The position numbers and the translations under genes are program-made. A stretch of 64,000 nt of DNA, from NCBI RefSeq assembly GCF_001685355.1, contig NZ_CP016438.1:1736001-1800000 (forward strand). The letters run 5' to 3'. Shown in pieces: positions 1 through 9,000 of this stretch; position 1 is the stretch's first letter, and each line of letters starts with the position of its first letter. A model generated the notes under the pieces. The model was not told the DNA's origin, ran no database searches, and saw only the letters and a list, made by a program, of their open reading frames with translations. The stretch is from Streptomyces lincolnensis. Lineage in GTDB: Bacteria > Actinomycetota > Actinomycetes > Streptomycetales > Streptomycetaceae.

Positions 1-581
1 TCGTCGAGCACCAGACCCGCGCCGCGTTCCCGGCACGCCTCGGCGTGGGCCGCGAGCGGGGCCGCGTCGCCGTCGACCGAGAAGACCGTGTCGGACACCA
101 GGACGGCGGGCCCGTCATGGGTCCGCAGCGCCTTGCGCACGGCTTCCGGATCGGCGTGCCCGACGACCTGTGTCTCACCCCGGGCCAGTCGGCAGCCGTC
201 GATCAGCGAGGCGTGGTTGCCCGCGTCGGAGACGATCAGCGAGCCGTGCGGGGCCAGCGCGGTGACCGCGGCCAGGTTCGCCGCGTAGCCCGACGACAGG
301 ACGAGCGCCGCCTCGAAGCCGCAGAAGTCTGCCAGCTCGCCTTCCAGCTCGGCGTGGAGTTCGGTGCTGCCGGTGACGAGCCGGGACCCGGTCGCGCCCC
401 CGCCCCAGGTCCGGGCGGCCCGCGCCGCGCCCTCGGTGACCTCGGGGTGCCGGGACAGACCCAGGTAGTCGTTGCTCGCCAGATCGAGGAGCGGCGAGTC
501 CGCGGGACGCGGACGCAGGGCCCGTACGAGTCCGGCGCGACGGCGCGATTCCGCCTCCTCGTCGATCCAGCCGAACGCCAT
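1..581 (-). CDS. bioF: 8-amino-7-oxononanoate synthase (partial, 3' end outside window)
   Basis: Pyridoxal-phosphate enzyme that condenses a pimeloyl thioester with L-alanine to 8-amino-7-oxononanoate, the first ring-forming step of biotin synthesis, in the cytosol. The first 193 residues are visible. They carry the family's 'SNDYLGLS' motif near residue 38, the glycine-rich '[13 protein letters not shown]' stretch and '[10 protein letters not shown]', followed by the 'DTVFSVDGD' loop. The PLP-binding lysine lies beyond the window edge. The ATG at 579-581 is preceded on the minus strand by a GGAGG ribosome binding site. The gene points away from bioBAD, and the shared intergenic region 582-739 probably holds both promoters. 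The call is secure; only the C-terminal half is unseen. Confidence 0.95.
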   Translation of the reverse strand, partial: MAFGWIDEEAESRRRAGLVRALRPRPADSPLLDLASNDYLGLSRHPEVTEGAARAARTWGGGATGSRLVTGSTELHAELEGELADFCGFEAALVLSSGYAANLAAVTALAPHGSLIVSDAGNHASLIDGCRLARGETQVVGHADPEAVRKALRTHDGPAVLVSDTVFSVDGDAAPLAAHAEACRERGAGLVLD

Positions 582-653
582 CGCTCCTCCAGGGCTTGCA
601 CACGGTTTTTGTAGGCAGCGCACAGACACTAGTCGCCCGACCACGAACCCACG

Positions 654-671
654 GTGTGGTGATACCCACAC
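654..671. promoter_or_regulatory. inverted repeat between bioF and bioB (candidate operator)
   Basis: GTGTGG and CCACAC are separated by 6 bases in the 158-base region between the divergent biotin genes. Many actinobacteria control biotin genes with a dedicated repressor, so a site here would be expected. The exact sequence does not match any operator I can name, so the regulatory role is inference from position and symmetry only. Confidence 0.3.
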
Positions 672-739
672 GTCGAAGCGCCTCTCTTGTACGAACTCTC
701 CTTGGCCCCGGGTGGCTCCTTAGGACAGGATCGGCTCTC

Positions 740-1945
740 ATGGACCTGCTGAACACGCTGGTGGACAAGGGGCTTCGGCGCGAGCTGCCGAGCCGCGAGG
801 AGGCGCTGGCCGTCCTCGCCACTTCCGACGACGACCTGCTCGATGTGGTGGCCGCGGCCGGCAAGGTGCGCCGGCACTGGTTCGGCCGACGGGTGAAACT
901 CAACTACCTCGTCAACCTCAAGTCGGGCCTGTGCCCGGAGGACTGCTCCTATTGTTCGCAGCGGCTCGGATCCACCACCGGCATCCTGAAGTACACCTGG
1001 CTCAAGCCCGACGAGGCCTCGAAGGCGGCCGCGGCCGGTTTGGCGGGAGGTGCCAAGCGGGTCTGTCTGGTGGCGTCCGGGCGGGGCCCGACCGACCGGG
1101 ACGTGGACCGGGTCGCGGGCACCATCAAGGCGATCAAGGAGCAGAACGAGGGCGTCGAGGTGTGCGCCTGTCTCGGGCTGCTCTCCGACGGCCAGGCGGA
1201 GCGGCTGCGTGAGGCGGGCGCGGACGCCTACAACCACAACCTGAACACGTCCGAGGGCACCTACGGCGAGATCACCACCACGCACACCTACGCCGATCGC
1301 GTCGACACCGTGAACAAGGCGCACGCGGCCGGTCTGTCCGCCTGTTCCGGGCTGATCGCGGGCATGGGCGAGAGCGACGAGGACCTGGTCGACGTCGTGT
1401 ACTCGCTGCGCGAGCTGGACCCGGACTCGGTTCCGGTCAACTTCCTGATCCCGGTCGAGGGCACCCCGCTGGCCAAGGAGTGGAACCTCACCCCGCAGCG
1501 CTGCCTGCGGATCCTGGCGATGGTGCGGTTCGTCTGCCCGGACGTGGAGGTGCGGATCGCGGGCGGCCGGGAGGTCCATCTGCGCACCATGCAGCCCCTC
1601 GCCCTGCACCTGGCCAACTCGATCTTCCTCGGCGACTACCTCACCACCGAGGGCCAGGCGGGCAGGGCCGACCTGGAGATGATCGCGGACGCCGGCTTCG
1701 AGGTGGAGGACACCGGCCAGGTGACGCTTCCCGAGCACCGGGCGAACGCGGGCGGGGGCGGCTGCGGCTCCCACGCCGAGGCCGGCTGCGGCTCCCACGA
1801 GAGCGCGGGGTGCGGATCCCCCGAGAGCGCCGGTGTCTGCGGTTCCGCCCCCGCCGCCTCGACGGCCCCGGCCGGCGAGCCCCGCACCGACCTCGTCGCC
1901 GTCCGCCGCCGTGGCGCCGGAACGGACCTCGCGCCCAATGCCTGA
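740..1945 (+). CDS. bioB: biotin synthase with Cys-rich C-terminal tail
   Basis: Radical SAM enzyme that inserts sulfur into dethiobiotin. The [4Fe-4S]-binding 'CPEDCSYC' motif sits near residue 65, followed by the auxiliary-cluster region with 'NHNLNTS' and a conserved '[11 protein letters not shown]' stretch. Product is 401 residues, longer than the usual 320-350. The excess is a C-terminal tail after about residue 333 built on repeated 'CGSH/CGSP/CGSA' units (cysteines in four copies) followed by an Ala/Pro-rich end. The open frame extends upstream, but the ATG at 740 has an AGGACAGGA ribosome binding site and matches the family N terminus. Its stop overlaps the bioA start, so bioB, bioA and bioD are one operon. 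Confidence 0.96.
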   Translation: MDLLNTLVDKGLRRELPSREEALAVLATSDDDLLDVVAAAGKVRRHWFGRRVKLNYLVNLKSGLCPEDCSYCSQRLGSTTGILKYTWLKPDEASKAAAAGLAGGAKRVCLVASGRGPTDRDVDRVAGTIKAIKEQNEGVEVCACLGLLSDGQAERLREAGADAYNHNLNTSEGTYGEITTTHTYADRVDTVNKAHAAGLSACSGLIAGMGESDEDLVDVVYSLRELDPDSVPVNFLIPVEGTPLAKEWNLTPQRCLRILAMVRFVCPDVEVRIAGGREVHLRTMQPLALHLANSIFLGDYLTTEGQAGRADLEMIADAGFEVEDTGQVTLPEHRANAGGGGCGSHAEAGCGSHESAGCGSPESAGVCGSAPAASTAPAGEPRTDLVAVRRRGAGTDLAPNA

Positions 1946-3218
1946 CCCGAGCGTCCCCGACCTGCTGGAACTGGACCGGCGCCACGTCTGGCACCCCTAC
2001 GGTCCGATGCCGGGCCGTCAGGAACCGCTCGTCGTGGAGTCGGCGAGCGGGGTCCGGCTGCGGATGGCGGACGGCTCGGGCGAGCTGGTCGACGGGATGT
2101 CCTCCTGGTGGTCGGCGATCCACGGCTACAACCACCCGGTGCTGAACGAGGCCGCGCGCGAGCAGCTCGGGCGGATGAGCCACGTGATGTTCGGCGGCCT
2201 CACGCACGAGCCCGCCGTACGGCTCGCAAAGCTCCTTGTCGACATGTCGCCGGACGGTCTGGAACACGTCTTCCTCGCCGACTCCGGCTCGGTGTCGGTC
2301 GAGGTCGCGGTCAAGATGTGCCTCCAGTACTGGCGCTCGCTCGGCCGCCCGTCGAAGCGGCGGCTGCTGACCTGGCGGGGCGGCTACCACGGCGACACCT
2401 GGCAGCCGATGTCGGTGTGCGATCCCGAGGGCGGAATGCACGAGCTGTGGTCCGGGTCGCTGCCGCGCCAGGTGTTCGCCGACCCGCCGCCGACACGGTA
2501 CGAGGAGGCGTACGCCGATCAGCTGCGCTCCCTGATCGAACGCCACGCCGACGAACTCGCCGCGGTGATCGTCGAGCCGGTGGTGCAGGGCGCGGGCGGG
2601 ATGCGGTTCCACTCCCCCGCGTATCTGCGGGTGCTGCGCGAGGCGTGCGACGCGCACGACGTACTCCTGGTGTTCGACGAGATCGCCACCGGGTTCGGCC
2701 GCACGGGCGCGCTGTTCGCGGCGGAGCACGCCGCGGTGACCCCGGACGTCATGTGCGTGGGCAAGGCGCTGACCGGCGGCTACCTGACGATGGCGGCGAC
2801 GCTGTGCACGCCCCGGGTGGCCGACGGCATCTCGCGGGGCGAGGTACCGGTGCTGGCGCACGGGCCGACCTTCATGGGGAACCCGCTGGCGGCGGCCGTC
2901 GCCTGCGCGTCGATCGAACTGCTGCTGGGCCAGGACTGGCTCGCCGAGGTCAAGCGGATCGAGACGGGACTGCGGGAGGGGCTCTCGGCGGCCTCGGACC
3001 TCCCGGGTGTCGGGGAGGTACGCGTCCTCGGCGCCATCGGGGTCGTCCAGCTCGACCACCCCGTGGACATGAAGGCGGCCACGGAGGCGGCCGTCCGCGA
3101 GGGCGTGTGGCTACGGCCGTTCCGCGACCTGATCTACACGATGCCGCCGTACGTCACGGGCGACGCGGACGTGGCACGGATCGCGCGCGCGGTGTGCGCG
3201 GCGGCACGGGAGGGATGA
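1938..3218 (+). CDS. bioA: adenosylmethionine--8-amino-7-oxononanoate aminotransferase
   Basis: Class-III PLP aminotransferase that makes 7,8-diaminononanoate using SAM as amino donor. The 426-residue product carries the family landmarks: 'HVWHPYG' near the N terminus, '[16 protein letters not shown]', the '[12 protein letters not shown]' aspartate region that contacts the PLP ring nitrogen, and the PLP lysine in '[10 protein letters not shown]'. The ATG at 1938 lies 8 bases inside bioB and the stop lies one base before bioD, indicating tight translational coupling. Length and motifs are normal for the family. Confidence 0.96.
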   Translation: MPDPSVPDLLELDRRHVWHPYGPMPGRQEPLVVESASGVRLRMADGSGELVDGMSSWWSAIHGYNHPVLNEAAREQLGRMSHVMFGGLTHEPAVRLAKLLVDMSPDGLEHVFLADSGSVSVEVAVKMCLQYWRSLGRPSKRRLLTWRGGYHGDTWQPMSVCDPEGGMHELWSGSLPRQVFADPPPTRYEEAYADQLRSLIERHADELAAVIVEPVVQGAGGMRFHSPAYLRVLREACDAHDVLLVFDEIATGFGRTGALFAAEHAAVTPDVMCVGKALTGGYLTMAATLCTPRVADGISRGEVPVLAHGPTFMGNPLAAAVACASIELLLGQDWLAEVKRIETGLREGLSAASDLPGVGEVRVLGAIGVVQLDHPVDMKAATEAAVREGVWLRPFRDLIYTMPPYVTGDADVARIARAVCAAAREG

Positions 3219-3219
3219 C

Positions 3220-3936
3220 ATGGCGGTCCTCGTGATCACGGGTACGGGCACGGAGGTCGGCAAGACGGTGGCGACCGCCGCCGTGGCCGCCGCCGCGCTC
3301 GCGGCCGGACGGTCGGTCGCCGTCCTCAAGGCCGCGCAGACCGGCGTAGGACCGGACGAGCCGGGGGACGCCGCGGAGGTGGCGCGGCTCGCGGGCGCCG
3401 TCACGGCGGCCGAGGTCGCCCGGTATCCGGAGCCGTTGGCGCCGGCCACGGCGGCGCGGCGGGCCGGGCGGGCGCCGGTGCGTCCGCGTGATGTCGCCGA
3501 GGCCGCCGCCAAGCTGGCCACCGAGCACGACCTGGTGCTCGTGGAGGGCGCCGGCGGACTGCTCGTACGGTTCGACGCGGCGGGCGGGACGCTGGCGGAC
3601 GCGGCCCGGCTGCTGGCGGCGCCGGTGCTGGTGGTGGCGTCGGCCGGGCTGGGCACGCTCAACACGACCGAACTCACCGCCCGGGAACTGCGCGCCCGCG
3701 GCCTCGACCTGGCCGGGATCGTCATCGGCAGCTGGCCCGACGCACCCGACCTGGCCTCGCGCTGCAACCTCGCCGACCTGCCGGAGGTCTCCGGGGCGCC
3801 CCTGCTCGGCGCCCTGCCCGCCGGTGCCGGACGACTCGCCCCCGCCGACTTCCGCGCGGGGGCACCGAGTTGGCTGGCGCCCCGGCTGGACGGGACGTGG
3901 GACGCGGAGGTGTTCGGGGTGCGGCAGGCGCCCTAG
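3220..3936 (+). CDS. bioD: ATP-dependent dethiobiotin synthetase
   Basis: Carboxylates 7,8-diaminononanoate with CO2 and ATP to form the ureido ring of dethiobiotin, the substrate of BioB. P-loop 'GTGTEVGKT' at residues 7-15, 'KAAQTG' with the catalytic lysine near residue 38, and 'VEGAGGLLVR' near residue 108 are all present. 238 residues, normal length. It starts one base after the bioA stop and completes the operon. The converging regulator gene ends 22 bases downstream, with no clear hairpin terminator between them. Confidence 0.95.
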   Translation: MAVLVITGTGTEVGKTVATAAVAAAALAAGRSVAVLKAAQTGVGPDEPGDAAEVARLAGAVTAAEVARYPEPLAPATAARRAGRAPVRPRDVAEAAAKLATEHDLVLVEGAGGLLVRFDAAGGTLADAARLLAAPVLVVASAGLGTLNTTELTARELRARGLDLAGIVIGSWPDAPDLASRCNLADLPEVSGAPLLGALPAGAGRLAPADFRAGAPSWLAPRLDGTWDAEVFGVRQAP

Positions 3937-3957
3937 GTGTGCTGTTCGGCAGGCTCC

Positions 3958-6597
3958 CTAGGGCCGCCCCCGGTCCCTCTCCGCCTCCCCGAGGAGGCGG
4001 ACCAGTTCGATCCGGGAGCGGATGCCCAACCGGGTGAAGACACCGCGCAGATGGTGGTCGATCGTGCGGGGACTGAGCGCGAGGCGGACGGCGATCTCGC
4101 GGTTGGTGGCGCCCTCGGCGGCCATGCGGGCGATCAGCAGCTGCTGGGCCGTGAGACGGTCGGCCGGATCGGCGGCCCGGCCGCCCGAGCTCGCGTCGGA
4201 CCCGCCCCGTGCGCTCGCGTCGGGCGCGCCGACCGCGCGGAGTTCGGCCCGGGCCTGCTCGGCGCAGTGCGGGGCGCCGAACTGTTCGAAGGCCGCCAGC
4301 GCGCTGTGCAGCCGGTCGCGTGCCTCCGTGCGGTGGCGCAGTCGTCGTAGCGCGGCTCCGAACAGCAGCTCGGTGCGGGCGCGTTCGAAGTCCCGGGTGC
4401 CGCGCGCGTGCAGGTCGAGTGCGGTGCGGTAGTGCTCGACGGCCTCCGCGCCCGGCGCGAGCAGGGCACGGCAACGGGCGCTCAGCGCCAGGTCGTCCGG
4501 GCTGTCCACGGCGCTCGCCCAGCGGTGGTAGTCGGTGTGGGCGGCCCGCGCGACCCGGGTGTCTCCGGTGCGGACGGCGGCCTCGACGTAGTGCGGGGTG
4601 GCCAGATGCCGGATGGCCCGGTGGCCGTGGCCGGGCCCGAATCCGGCGAGGGCTCGCAACCGGGCCGCGGCGGCCGGGAAGCGGCCGTTGCCGAGGTCGA
4701 GGAAGGCGAGCGCCCACTGCGCGAGGGCGGCGGGCAGACCGAGACCACGGCCGAGGGCGTACGACCGGGCGGCGGCGGCACGTTCGCGGCACAGCTCCGC
4801 GTCGCCGGTGATCGCGGCGAACATCGCCAGGGCGGCCTGGAGATGGCAGGCGCCGTTGTCCTGGCCGGTGGCGTACGCCTGCGCCAGCGCCTCGGTCGCG
4901 GCGGCCTCGCCGGCGCGGGGGCGGCCGGTCCAGAAGTCCGCGTACGCCCGGAACTCCATGGCCTGGACGGCGGTCGCCGTCGCTCCGCGCGCCCGCGCCG
5001 AGGTGGCCGCCCGCAGGGTCGCGGTGGCGGCGAGAGTGTGGTCGCCGAGCAGCAGCGCGGCGATTCCGGCGTGCAGCAGCAGGGTGGGGTCCCCGCCCGG
5101 GCCACAGCGCCCGGCCGCCGCCATCAACAGATCCCGAGCGTCCTCGTACCGCCCCTCGAAGGCCGCCACCAGCCCGCCGAGCGTGCCGGGCGACACGACC
5201 CCGAGCACCTCGGCCACCTGCCCGGCCTCACGGCATCGACGCAGGTCACCGGTGTAGATAGCCGCTTCGGTGGCACGGGTGAGGAGGTGGGCGGCCCGAG
5301 GGGACGCGGAGGGGCGGGACGTGTCGGCCGACGCCGGGGAGGGGGCGGACCGGGGCGACGCGGAGCGGCGGGGCGTCCGGGCCGACGCCGAGGGGTCGGC
5401 GGCTCGGGGTGACGCGCCGGGGCGGGGCGCAGGGGACGCCGCCGGGACATGGGCGGCCACCGCCGGCGAGGAGGAGAGGTCCGCCGCCCGGCCCGACGCG
5501 GCGCGGGCCGCCGGCCGGGCCGACTCCGGGCTGTCGGTGCCCGGCGCCGGTACGGAGGGCCGACGGACCGCCGCCCGAGCAAAAGCGTGCTCCTGTGCCG
5601 AAGTCGCGCCCCGCGTGGCATGAGGGCCGTCCGGGGCTCCGGCGGACGCGGGTGACACGTGCAGCCCGTCACTGTTGGGCTCCGGGTCCCCCGACGCCTG
5701 CGCCGCCACAGCCGACTGCCCGCCACCCGCGCCCGCCGGCTCCCCCGGCGTCCGCGCCGCCGCCAGCAGGGCGTCGAACGCCTCCGAGGCGTTGCCCGCG
5801 CGGAGGGCGAGGACGCCGGTCAGGGCCTCGTCGTGGCCGGCGGCGGCCAGGCGGCGGGCGCGGTCGCCGTCGCCGGACTGCCAGGCGTGGACGGCGGCGC
5901 GGGCCAGGAGGCGGGAGCGTTCGCGGGGGTCGAGGCAGAGGGCGGCGGCGTGCTCGGCGAGTGCGCGGGCCAGCGGAAGGCGACCCGCGTCACGGGCCTG
6001 TTCGGCGGCGGCGCGGAGTTCGGCCGTGAGCCGGGCGCTCGGACCGAGGGCGCCCGCGCCCCGGTGCCAGGACCGGCCGGGCGCCTCGCCGTCGCCGCGC
6101 AGCACCCGTGCCAGCAGCCGGTGGACCTCGCGCCGGTCGGCCGGGGAGCCGGTCTCGTAGGCGGCGACCGTCGTCCAGACGTCCCGGAAGACGACCCCGC
6201 CCGTCGTCGCCTGGGCGATCCCGGTCGCCTCGGCGGCTTCCAGGGGACGGGTGTCGAGACGGACGGCGGTCACGGCGCGCAGGAAGGCGTGCGTGGGGAC
6301 CGGGTACTGGTCGGCCGCCGCGAGGAGCAGCAGCAGCCGGGTGTCGTCCGGCAGGGCCTGGATCTCGGCCCGGCGGGTCCGCAGCAACGCCGGGGCCAGC
6401 TCGGCGGGTTCGGTCGGCAGCGGGTCGTGACCGGCCGCCTGCCGTTCGGTCAGCAGCGGTACGAGATCGGCGGCGGCGCGCGGATCGCCGTGGACGGCAC
6501 GCAGCACCCGCACCCGGACGCCCTCGGGCAGCGAGGAGAGCGTGCGCGGCGGGGGCGGAGTGCGGTCGAGGGGCGGGGGGTTCACCGGAGTCACCAC
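3958..6597 (-). CDS. large LuxR-family transcriptional regulator
   Basis: 879-residue regulator with a C-terminal LuxR-type helix-turn-helix at about residues 808-870 ('GATNREIAVRLALSPRTI', 'HLRGVFTRLGI'). The central part is alpha-helical and TPR-like, as in LAL (MalT-like) regulators. No N-terminal P-loop is visible, so it is not a complete LAL ATPase. Roughly residues 285-440 (genome 5277-5742) are an Ala/Pro/Ser/Arg-rich, probably disordered stretch that interrupts the helical repeats. Start is GTG, immediately followed by a second GTG, and no strong ribosome binding site is seen. The target is unknown; the neighbouring lipase and biotin genes are only positional candidates. Confidence 0.8.
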   Translation of the reverse strand: MVTPVNPPPLDRTPPPPRTLSSLPEGVRVRVLRAVHGDPRAAADLVPLLTERQAAGHDPLPTEPAELAPALLRTRRAEIQALPDDTRLLLLLAAADQYPVPTHAFLRAVTAVRLDTRPLEAAEATGIAQATTGGVVFRDVWTTVAAYETGSPADRREVHRLLARVLRGDGEAPGRSWHRGAGALGPSARLTAELRAAAEQARDAGRLPLARALAEHAAALCLDPRERSRLLARAAVHAWQSGDGDRARRLAAAGHDEALTGVLALRAGNASEAFDALLAAARTPGEPAGAGGGQSAVAAQASGDPEPNSDGLHVSPASAGAPDGPHATRGATSAQEHAFARAAVRRPSVPAPGTDSPESARPAARAASGRAADLSSSPAVAAHVPAASPAPRPGASPRAADPSASARTPRRSASPRSAPSPASADTSRPSASPRAAHLLTRATEAAIYTGDLRRCREAGQVAEVLGVVSPGTLGGLVAAFEGRYEDARDLLMAAAGRCGPGGDPTLLLHAGIAALLLGDHTLAATATLRAATSARARGATATAVQAMEFRAYADFWTGRPRAGEAAATEALAQAYATGQDNGACHLQAALAMFAAITGDAELCRERAAAARSYALGRGLGLPAALAQWALAFLDLGNGRFPAAAARLRALAGFGPGHGHRAIRHLATPHYVEAAVRTGDTRVARAAHTDYHRWASAVDSPDDLALSARCRALLAPGAEAVEHYRTALDLHARGTRDFERARTELLFGAALRRLRHRTEARDRLHSALAAFEQFGAPHCAEQARAELRAVGAPDASARGGSDASSGGRAADPADRLTAQQLLIARMAAEGATNREIAVRLALSPRTIDHHLRGVFTRLGIRSRIELVRLLGEAERDRGRP

Positions 6598-6712
6598 GCA
6601 AACGACGTTACTGGCGAGTTAATTGACACGTAAAGACCGGCGATTTCACCGATGCGGCGCGCGTAGACCCCGGCTGACACTCCTGACAACCCCACCCGTA
6701 TCAGGAGGCATC

Positions 6713-7399
6713 ATGCAGCGCTTCAAGCGTCGCATCGCCGCGGCCGCCCCGGTCGTGTCGGCATCGCTCCTTCTGTCGCTCTCGCTGTCCGCGACGCCCG
6801 CTCACGCCGCGACCCACAATCCCGTCGTCTTCGTCCACGGTCTCAGCAGTTCGTCGAGCAGCTGGGACGAATGGGTCTCCTACTTCGAGGCCGACGGCTA
6901 CAGCGCCTCGGAGCTGGACGCCTGGTCGTACAGCTGGTCCCAGTCGAACGCGACCACCGCCCAGCAGCTGGCCACCGAGGTCAGGCGGGTGCTCGCCGCG
7001 ACCGGTGCCTCGAAGGTCGACCTGGTCGTGCACTCGATGGGCGCGCTCAGCTCCCGCTACTACCTCAAGAACCTCGGCGGCACCGCGTACGTCGACGACT
7101 TCGTCTCCACCGCCGGCGTGAACCACGGCACGACCGCCGCCGGATGGTGTGCGTGGCTGTACACCTCCTGCGCGGAGATGCAGACCGGCAGTTCCTTCCT
7201 CACCTCGTTGAACTCCGGGGACGAGACGCCGGGCAGTGTGTCGTACGCCAGTTACTGGTCCAACTGCGACGACGCGCTCACCCCGGACACCACGGCGATC
7301 CTGAACGGCGCGACCAACGTCGAGGTCGGGTGCGTGTCGCACAACGACATGAACAACGATCACGGCGTCTACGAGCAGGTGCGCGACTTCGTCGGATGA
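6713..7399 (+). CDS. secreted triacylglycerol lipase / esterase
   Basis: 228-residue alpha/beta hydrolase exported by the Sec route. The N terminus has basic residues, a hydrophobic core and a likely cleavage site after 'TPAHA' near residue 32. The oxyanion-hole motif '[16 protein letters not shown]' is at about 39-54 and the nucleophile elbow 'VVHSMGAL' places the catalytic serine at 108. This arrangement fits small Streptomyces and Bacillus-type extracellular lipases. The ATG at 6713 follows AGGAGG by 5 bases; an upstream in-frame extension lacks such a signal. It is monocistronic and divergent from the LuxR-type regulator, which could control it. Confidence 0.88.
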   Translation: MQRFKRRIAAAAPVVSASLLLSLSLSATPAHAATHNPVVFVHGLSSSSSSWDEWVSYFEADGYSASELDAWSYSWSQSNATTAQQLATEVRRVLAATGASKVDLVVHSMGALSSRYYLKNLGGTAYVDDFVSTAGVNHGTTAAGWCAWLYTSCAEMQTGSSFLTSLNSGDETPGSVSYASYWSNCDDALTPDTTAILNGATNVEVGCVSHNDMNNDHGVYEQVRDFVG

Positions 7400-7471
7400 C
7401 GGACCGCGGGGGTGCGACGGGCCCGTCCGGGGGAGAATCGTGGTGAGGACCGTCCTGCCAGGGAGGTTGCC

Positions 7472-8161
7472 ATGCCGCTACGGTCCCCCGGCCCCGCGAG
7501 GGTTCCCCGGGATCCCGTCCACCACCCGCTGTTCGCCCGCTACTACGCCCGGATCAGTGTCGGCGCCGAGACCAGGATGGGCATGGGCGGGGTGCGCGAC
7601 AGGCTCCTCGCCGGGCTGTCCGGGCGGGTGATCGAGATCGGCGCGGGCAACGGCCTGAACTTCGCGCACTATCCGGGCACCGTCTCGGAGGTCGTGGCGA
7701 TCGAACCGGAGCGCCGGCTGCGCCAGTTGGCCGTGGAGGCCGCCCTGCGCTCCGGAGTGCCCGTGGACGTGGCGCCGGGCGCGGCGGAGGCCCTGCCCGT
7801 CAAGAGCGAGGCCTTCGACGCGGCGGTGGTCTCCCTGGTGCTGTGCAGCGTGCGCGACGTGCCGCGGGCTCTCGCGGAGATACGGCGGGTGCTGCGGCCC
7901 GGCGGCGAGGTGCGGTTCTTCGAGCACGGCCGGGGCGGCGGCCGGGCGATGCGCCTCACCCAGCGGGCACTGGACCGCACGGTGTGGCCGCCGCTGAACG
8001 GCGGCTGTCATCTGGCCCGGGACCCGATCGGCGCGCTGCGCGGAGCCGGGTTCGAACTCGGCCCCTACCGGCGGATGTTCATGCCGGAGAACGGCCCCCG
8101 GCTGCCCACCTCCTACTGCGTGCTGGGCACGGCCCGGCGACCGCCGCCGGAGGACCGCTGA
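7472..8161 (+). CDS. class I SAM-dependent methyltransferase
   Basis: 229-residue Rossmann-fold methyltransferase of the UbiE/MenG-like (Methyltransf_11) type. Motif I is 'VIEIGAGNGLNF', motif II is 'VVAIEPERRLR' with an acidic residue for the SAM ribose, and 'FDAAVVSLVLCSVRDV' and 'EIRRVLRPGGEVRFFEHG' are the later conserved blocks. The ATG at 7472 has a GGGAGG ribosome binding site. The substrate cannot be told from sequence; close relatives act on small molecules or lipids. It is not obviously co-transcribed with a partner. Confidence 0.85.
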   Translation: MPLRSPGPARVPRDPVHHPLFARYYARISVGAETRMGMGGVRDRLLAGLSGRVIEIGAGNGLNFAHYPGTVSEVVAIEPERRLRQLAVEAALRSGVPVDVAPGAAEALPVKSEAFDAAVVSLVLCSVRDVPRALAEIRRVLRPGGEVRFFEHGRGGGRAMRLTQRALDRTVWPPLNGGCHLARDPIGALRGAGFELGPYRRMFMPENGPRLPTSYCVLGTARRPPPEDR

Positions 8162-8186
8162 TCACAGCGTCCAGTTGTTCCGCTGG

Positions 8187-8561
8187 TCACAGCGTCCATT
8201 TCTTCAGCTCGCGCGCGATGTCGTGCACCGAGGCGTCACCCTTCTTGGCCGCCCGGGCGAGATCACGGACGAGTTCCGGCGAGGTGACGACCCTGAGCCC
8301 GCTCGCGACGAGGTAGGCGTATCCGACGGCGCACGCGAAGAGCGCGTTGCTGCGCTCCAACGCCGGGACATGGATGAGGAGTTGCAGCAGCGCCGCGGCG
8401 CGCATGTGCGGGCTGTCGTACACGGGGATGTCGAATATCTCGGCCTGGTGCCGTGCCACGGCGGCGACCAGGGCCCCCCAGTCGGTGACCTGGGGATCGC
8501 CCGGGGTCTTCTGCTCGGCGAGCATCAGGAGCCAGGCGAGATCGATGCTCAGATCGCTCAA
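8187..8561 (-). CDS. Fic/Doc-like toxin component
   Basis: 124-residue protein of the Fic-type toxin family found in Streptomyces toxin-antitoxin pairs. Canonical Fic proteins transfer a nucleotide or phosphate to targets through HxFx(D/E)GNxR. Here the corresponding stretch is 'HVPALERSNALFACAV': the His, an acidic residue and the Asn are recognisable, but Phe, Gly and the final Arg are not, so activity may be altered or lost. The TTG start overlaps the antitoxin stop (TTGA), a tight coupling usual in such operons. Assignment to the family rests on size, position and the degenerate motif. Confidence 0.7.
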   Translation of the reverse strand: MSDLSIDLAWLLMLAEQKTPGDPQVTDWGALVAAVARHQAEIFDIPVYDSPHMRAAALLQLLIHVPALERSNALFACAVGYAYLVASGLRVVTSPELVRDLARAAKKGDASVHDIARELKKWTL

Positions 8562-8791
8562 CGAGCCTCGTGTTCCTTGCTCTCCTTGCCGAACTCCTCC
8601 GTGAAGACGGATTCGTACTGCTTCATGAAGTCGGCCGCGGCCTCCACGAAGGCCTGGCCCGCTTCACCTGTGTCCTTCATGACCAGTTCCTCTATGTAGC
8701 GGTTGACGCTCACGCCGCGGGCGAGGGCACGTTCACGGGCGGCGCGGGCTGTGCCCTCGTCCACCCGCACGTTCAACTGAGTCTTCGCCAT
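8558..8791 (-). CDS. ribbon-helix-helix antitoxin
   Basis: 77-residue DNA-binding antitoxin. The N terminus 'KTQLNVRVDEGTARAARER' is the beta strand and first helix of an RHH (Arc/MetJ-like) fold, and 'GVSVNRYIEELV' is the second helix. The charged C terminus (residues 48-77) is the likely toxin-binding tail. It precedes and overlaps the Fic-like gene. Two GCTAGC boxes lie directly upstream and overlap its promoter, consistent with autorepression by a dimeric RHH protein. Confidence 0.82.
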   Translation of the reverse strand: MAKTQLNVRVDEGTARAARERALARGVSVNRYIEELVMKDTGEAGQAFVEAAADFMKQYESVFTEEFGKESKEHEAR

Positions 8792-8797
8792 ACCTCG

Positions 8798-8827
8798 AAG
8801 CTAGCGCCGATGTGCTAGCACCCGCAA
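8798..8827 (-). promoter_or_regulatory. promoter and tandem operator of the toxin-antitoxin operon
   Basis: On the minus strand a -35 TTGCGG (8822-8827) is 18 bases from a -10 TAGCTT (8798-8803). Two GCTAGC palindromes (8800-8805 and 8814-8819, the second within GTGCTAGCAC) overlap the -10 box and the spacer. Their 14-base spacing suits paired RHH dimers. The -10 box is 6 bases from the antitoxin ATG, so the transcript may be nearly leaderless, although a GAGG lies in between. Confidence 0.55.
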
Positions 8828-8884
8828 GGGGGTCCTGCCCCCCGAGGTCGCCGACGGAAAGTGCCCCTTACACCGGCATCAGGG

Positions 8885-8916
8885 ACCCCACCTGGGGTGG
8901 AGACCGTCTCGACCCC
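8885..8916. promoter_or_regulatory. nested palindromes upstream of ABC exporter
   Basis: Two overlapping inverted repeats: ACCCCA-cc-TGGGGT (8885-8898) and a 23-base near-perfect palindrome centred at 8905 whose arms are GGGGTGGAGAC and GTCTCGACCCC (one mismatch). A weak promoter follows (-10 TACCCT at 8949-8954, no good -35), so an activator site is plausible. The core GTGGAGA-yc-GTCTC recurs at 22651-22665 beside another ABC exporter and a two-component system. Confidence 0.5.
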
Positions 8917-9000
8917 ACGGGGGATACCGGGTGTGGGGTGGATCACATTACCCTCGGCGGGACAGGAGAGTCCCGGTGCAACGAAGCCCAGGAGGCAGTC

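Noticed and set aside
3937..3957. Terminator between bioD and the LuxR-type regulator
   Set aside because: CCTAGG occurs on both sides but the 21-base gap cannot form a convincing stem-loop.
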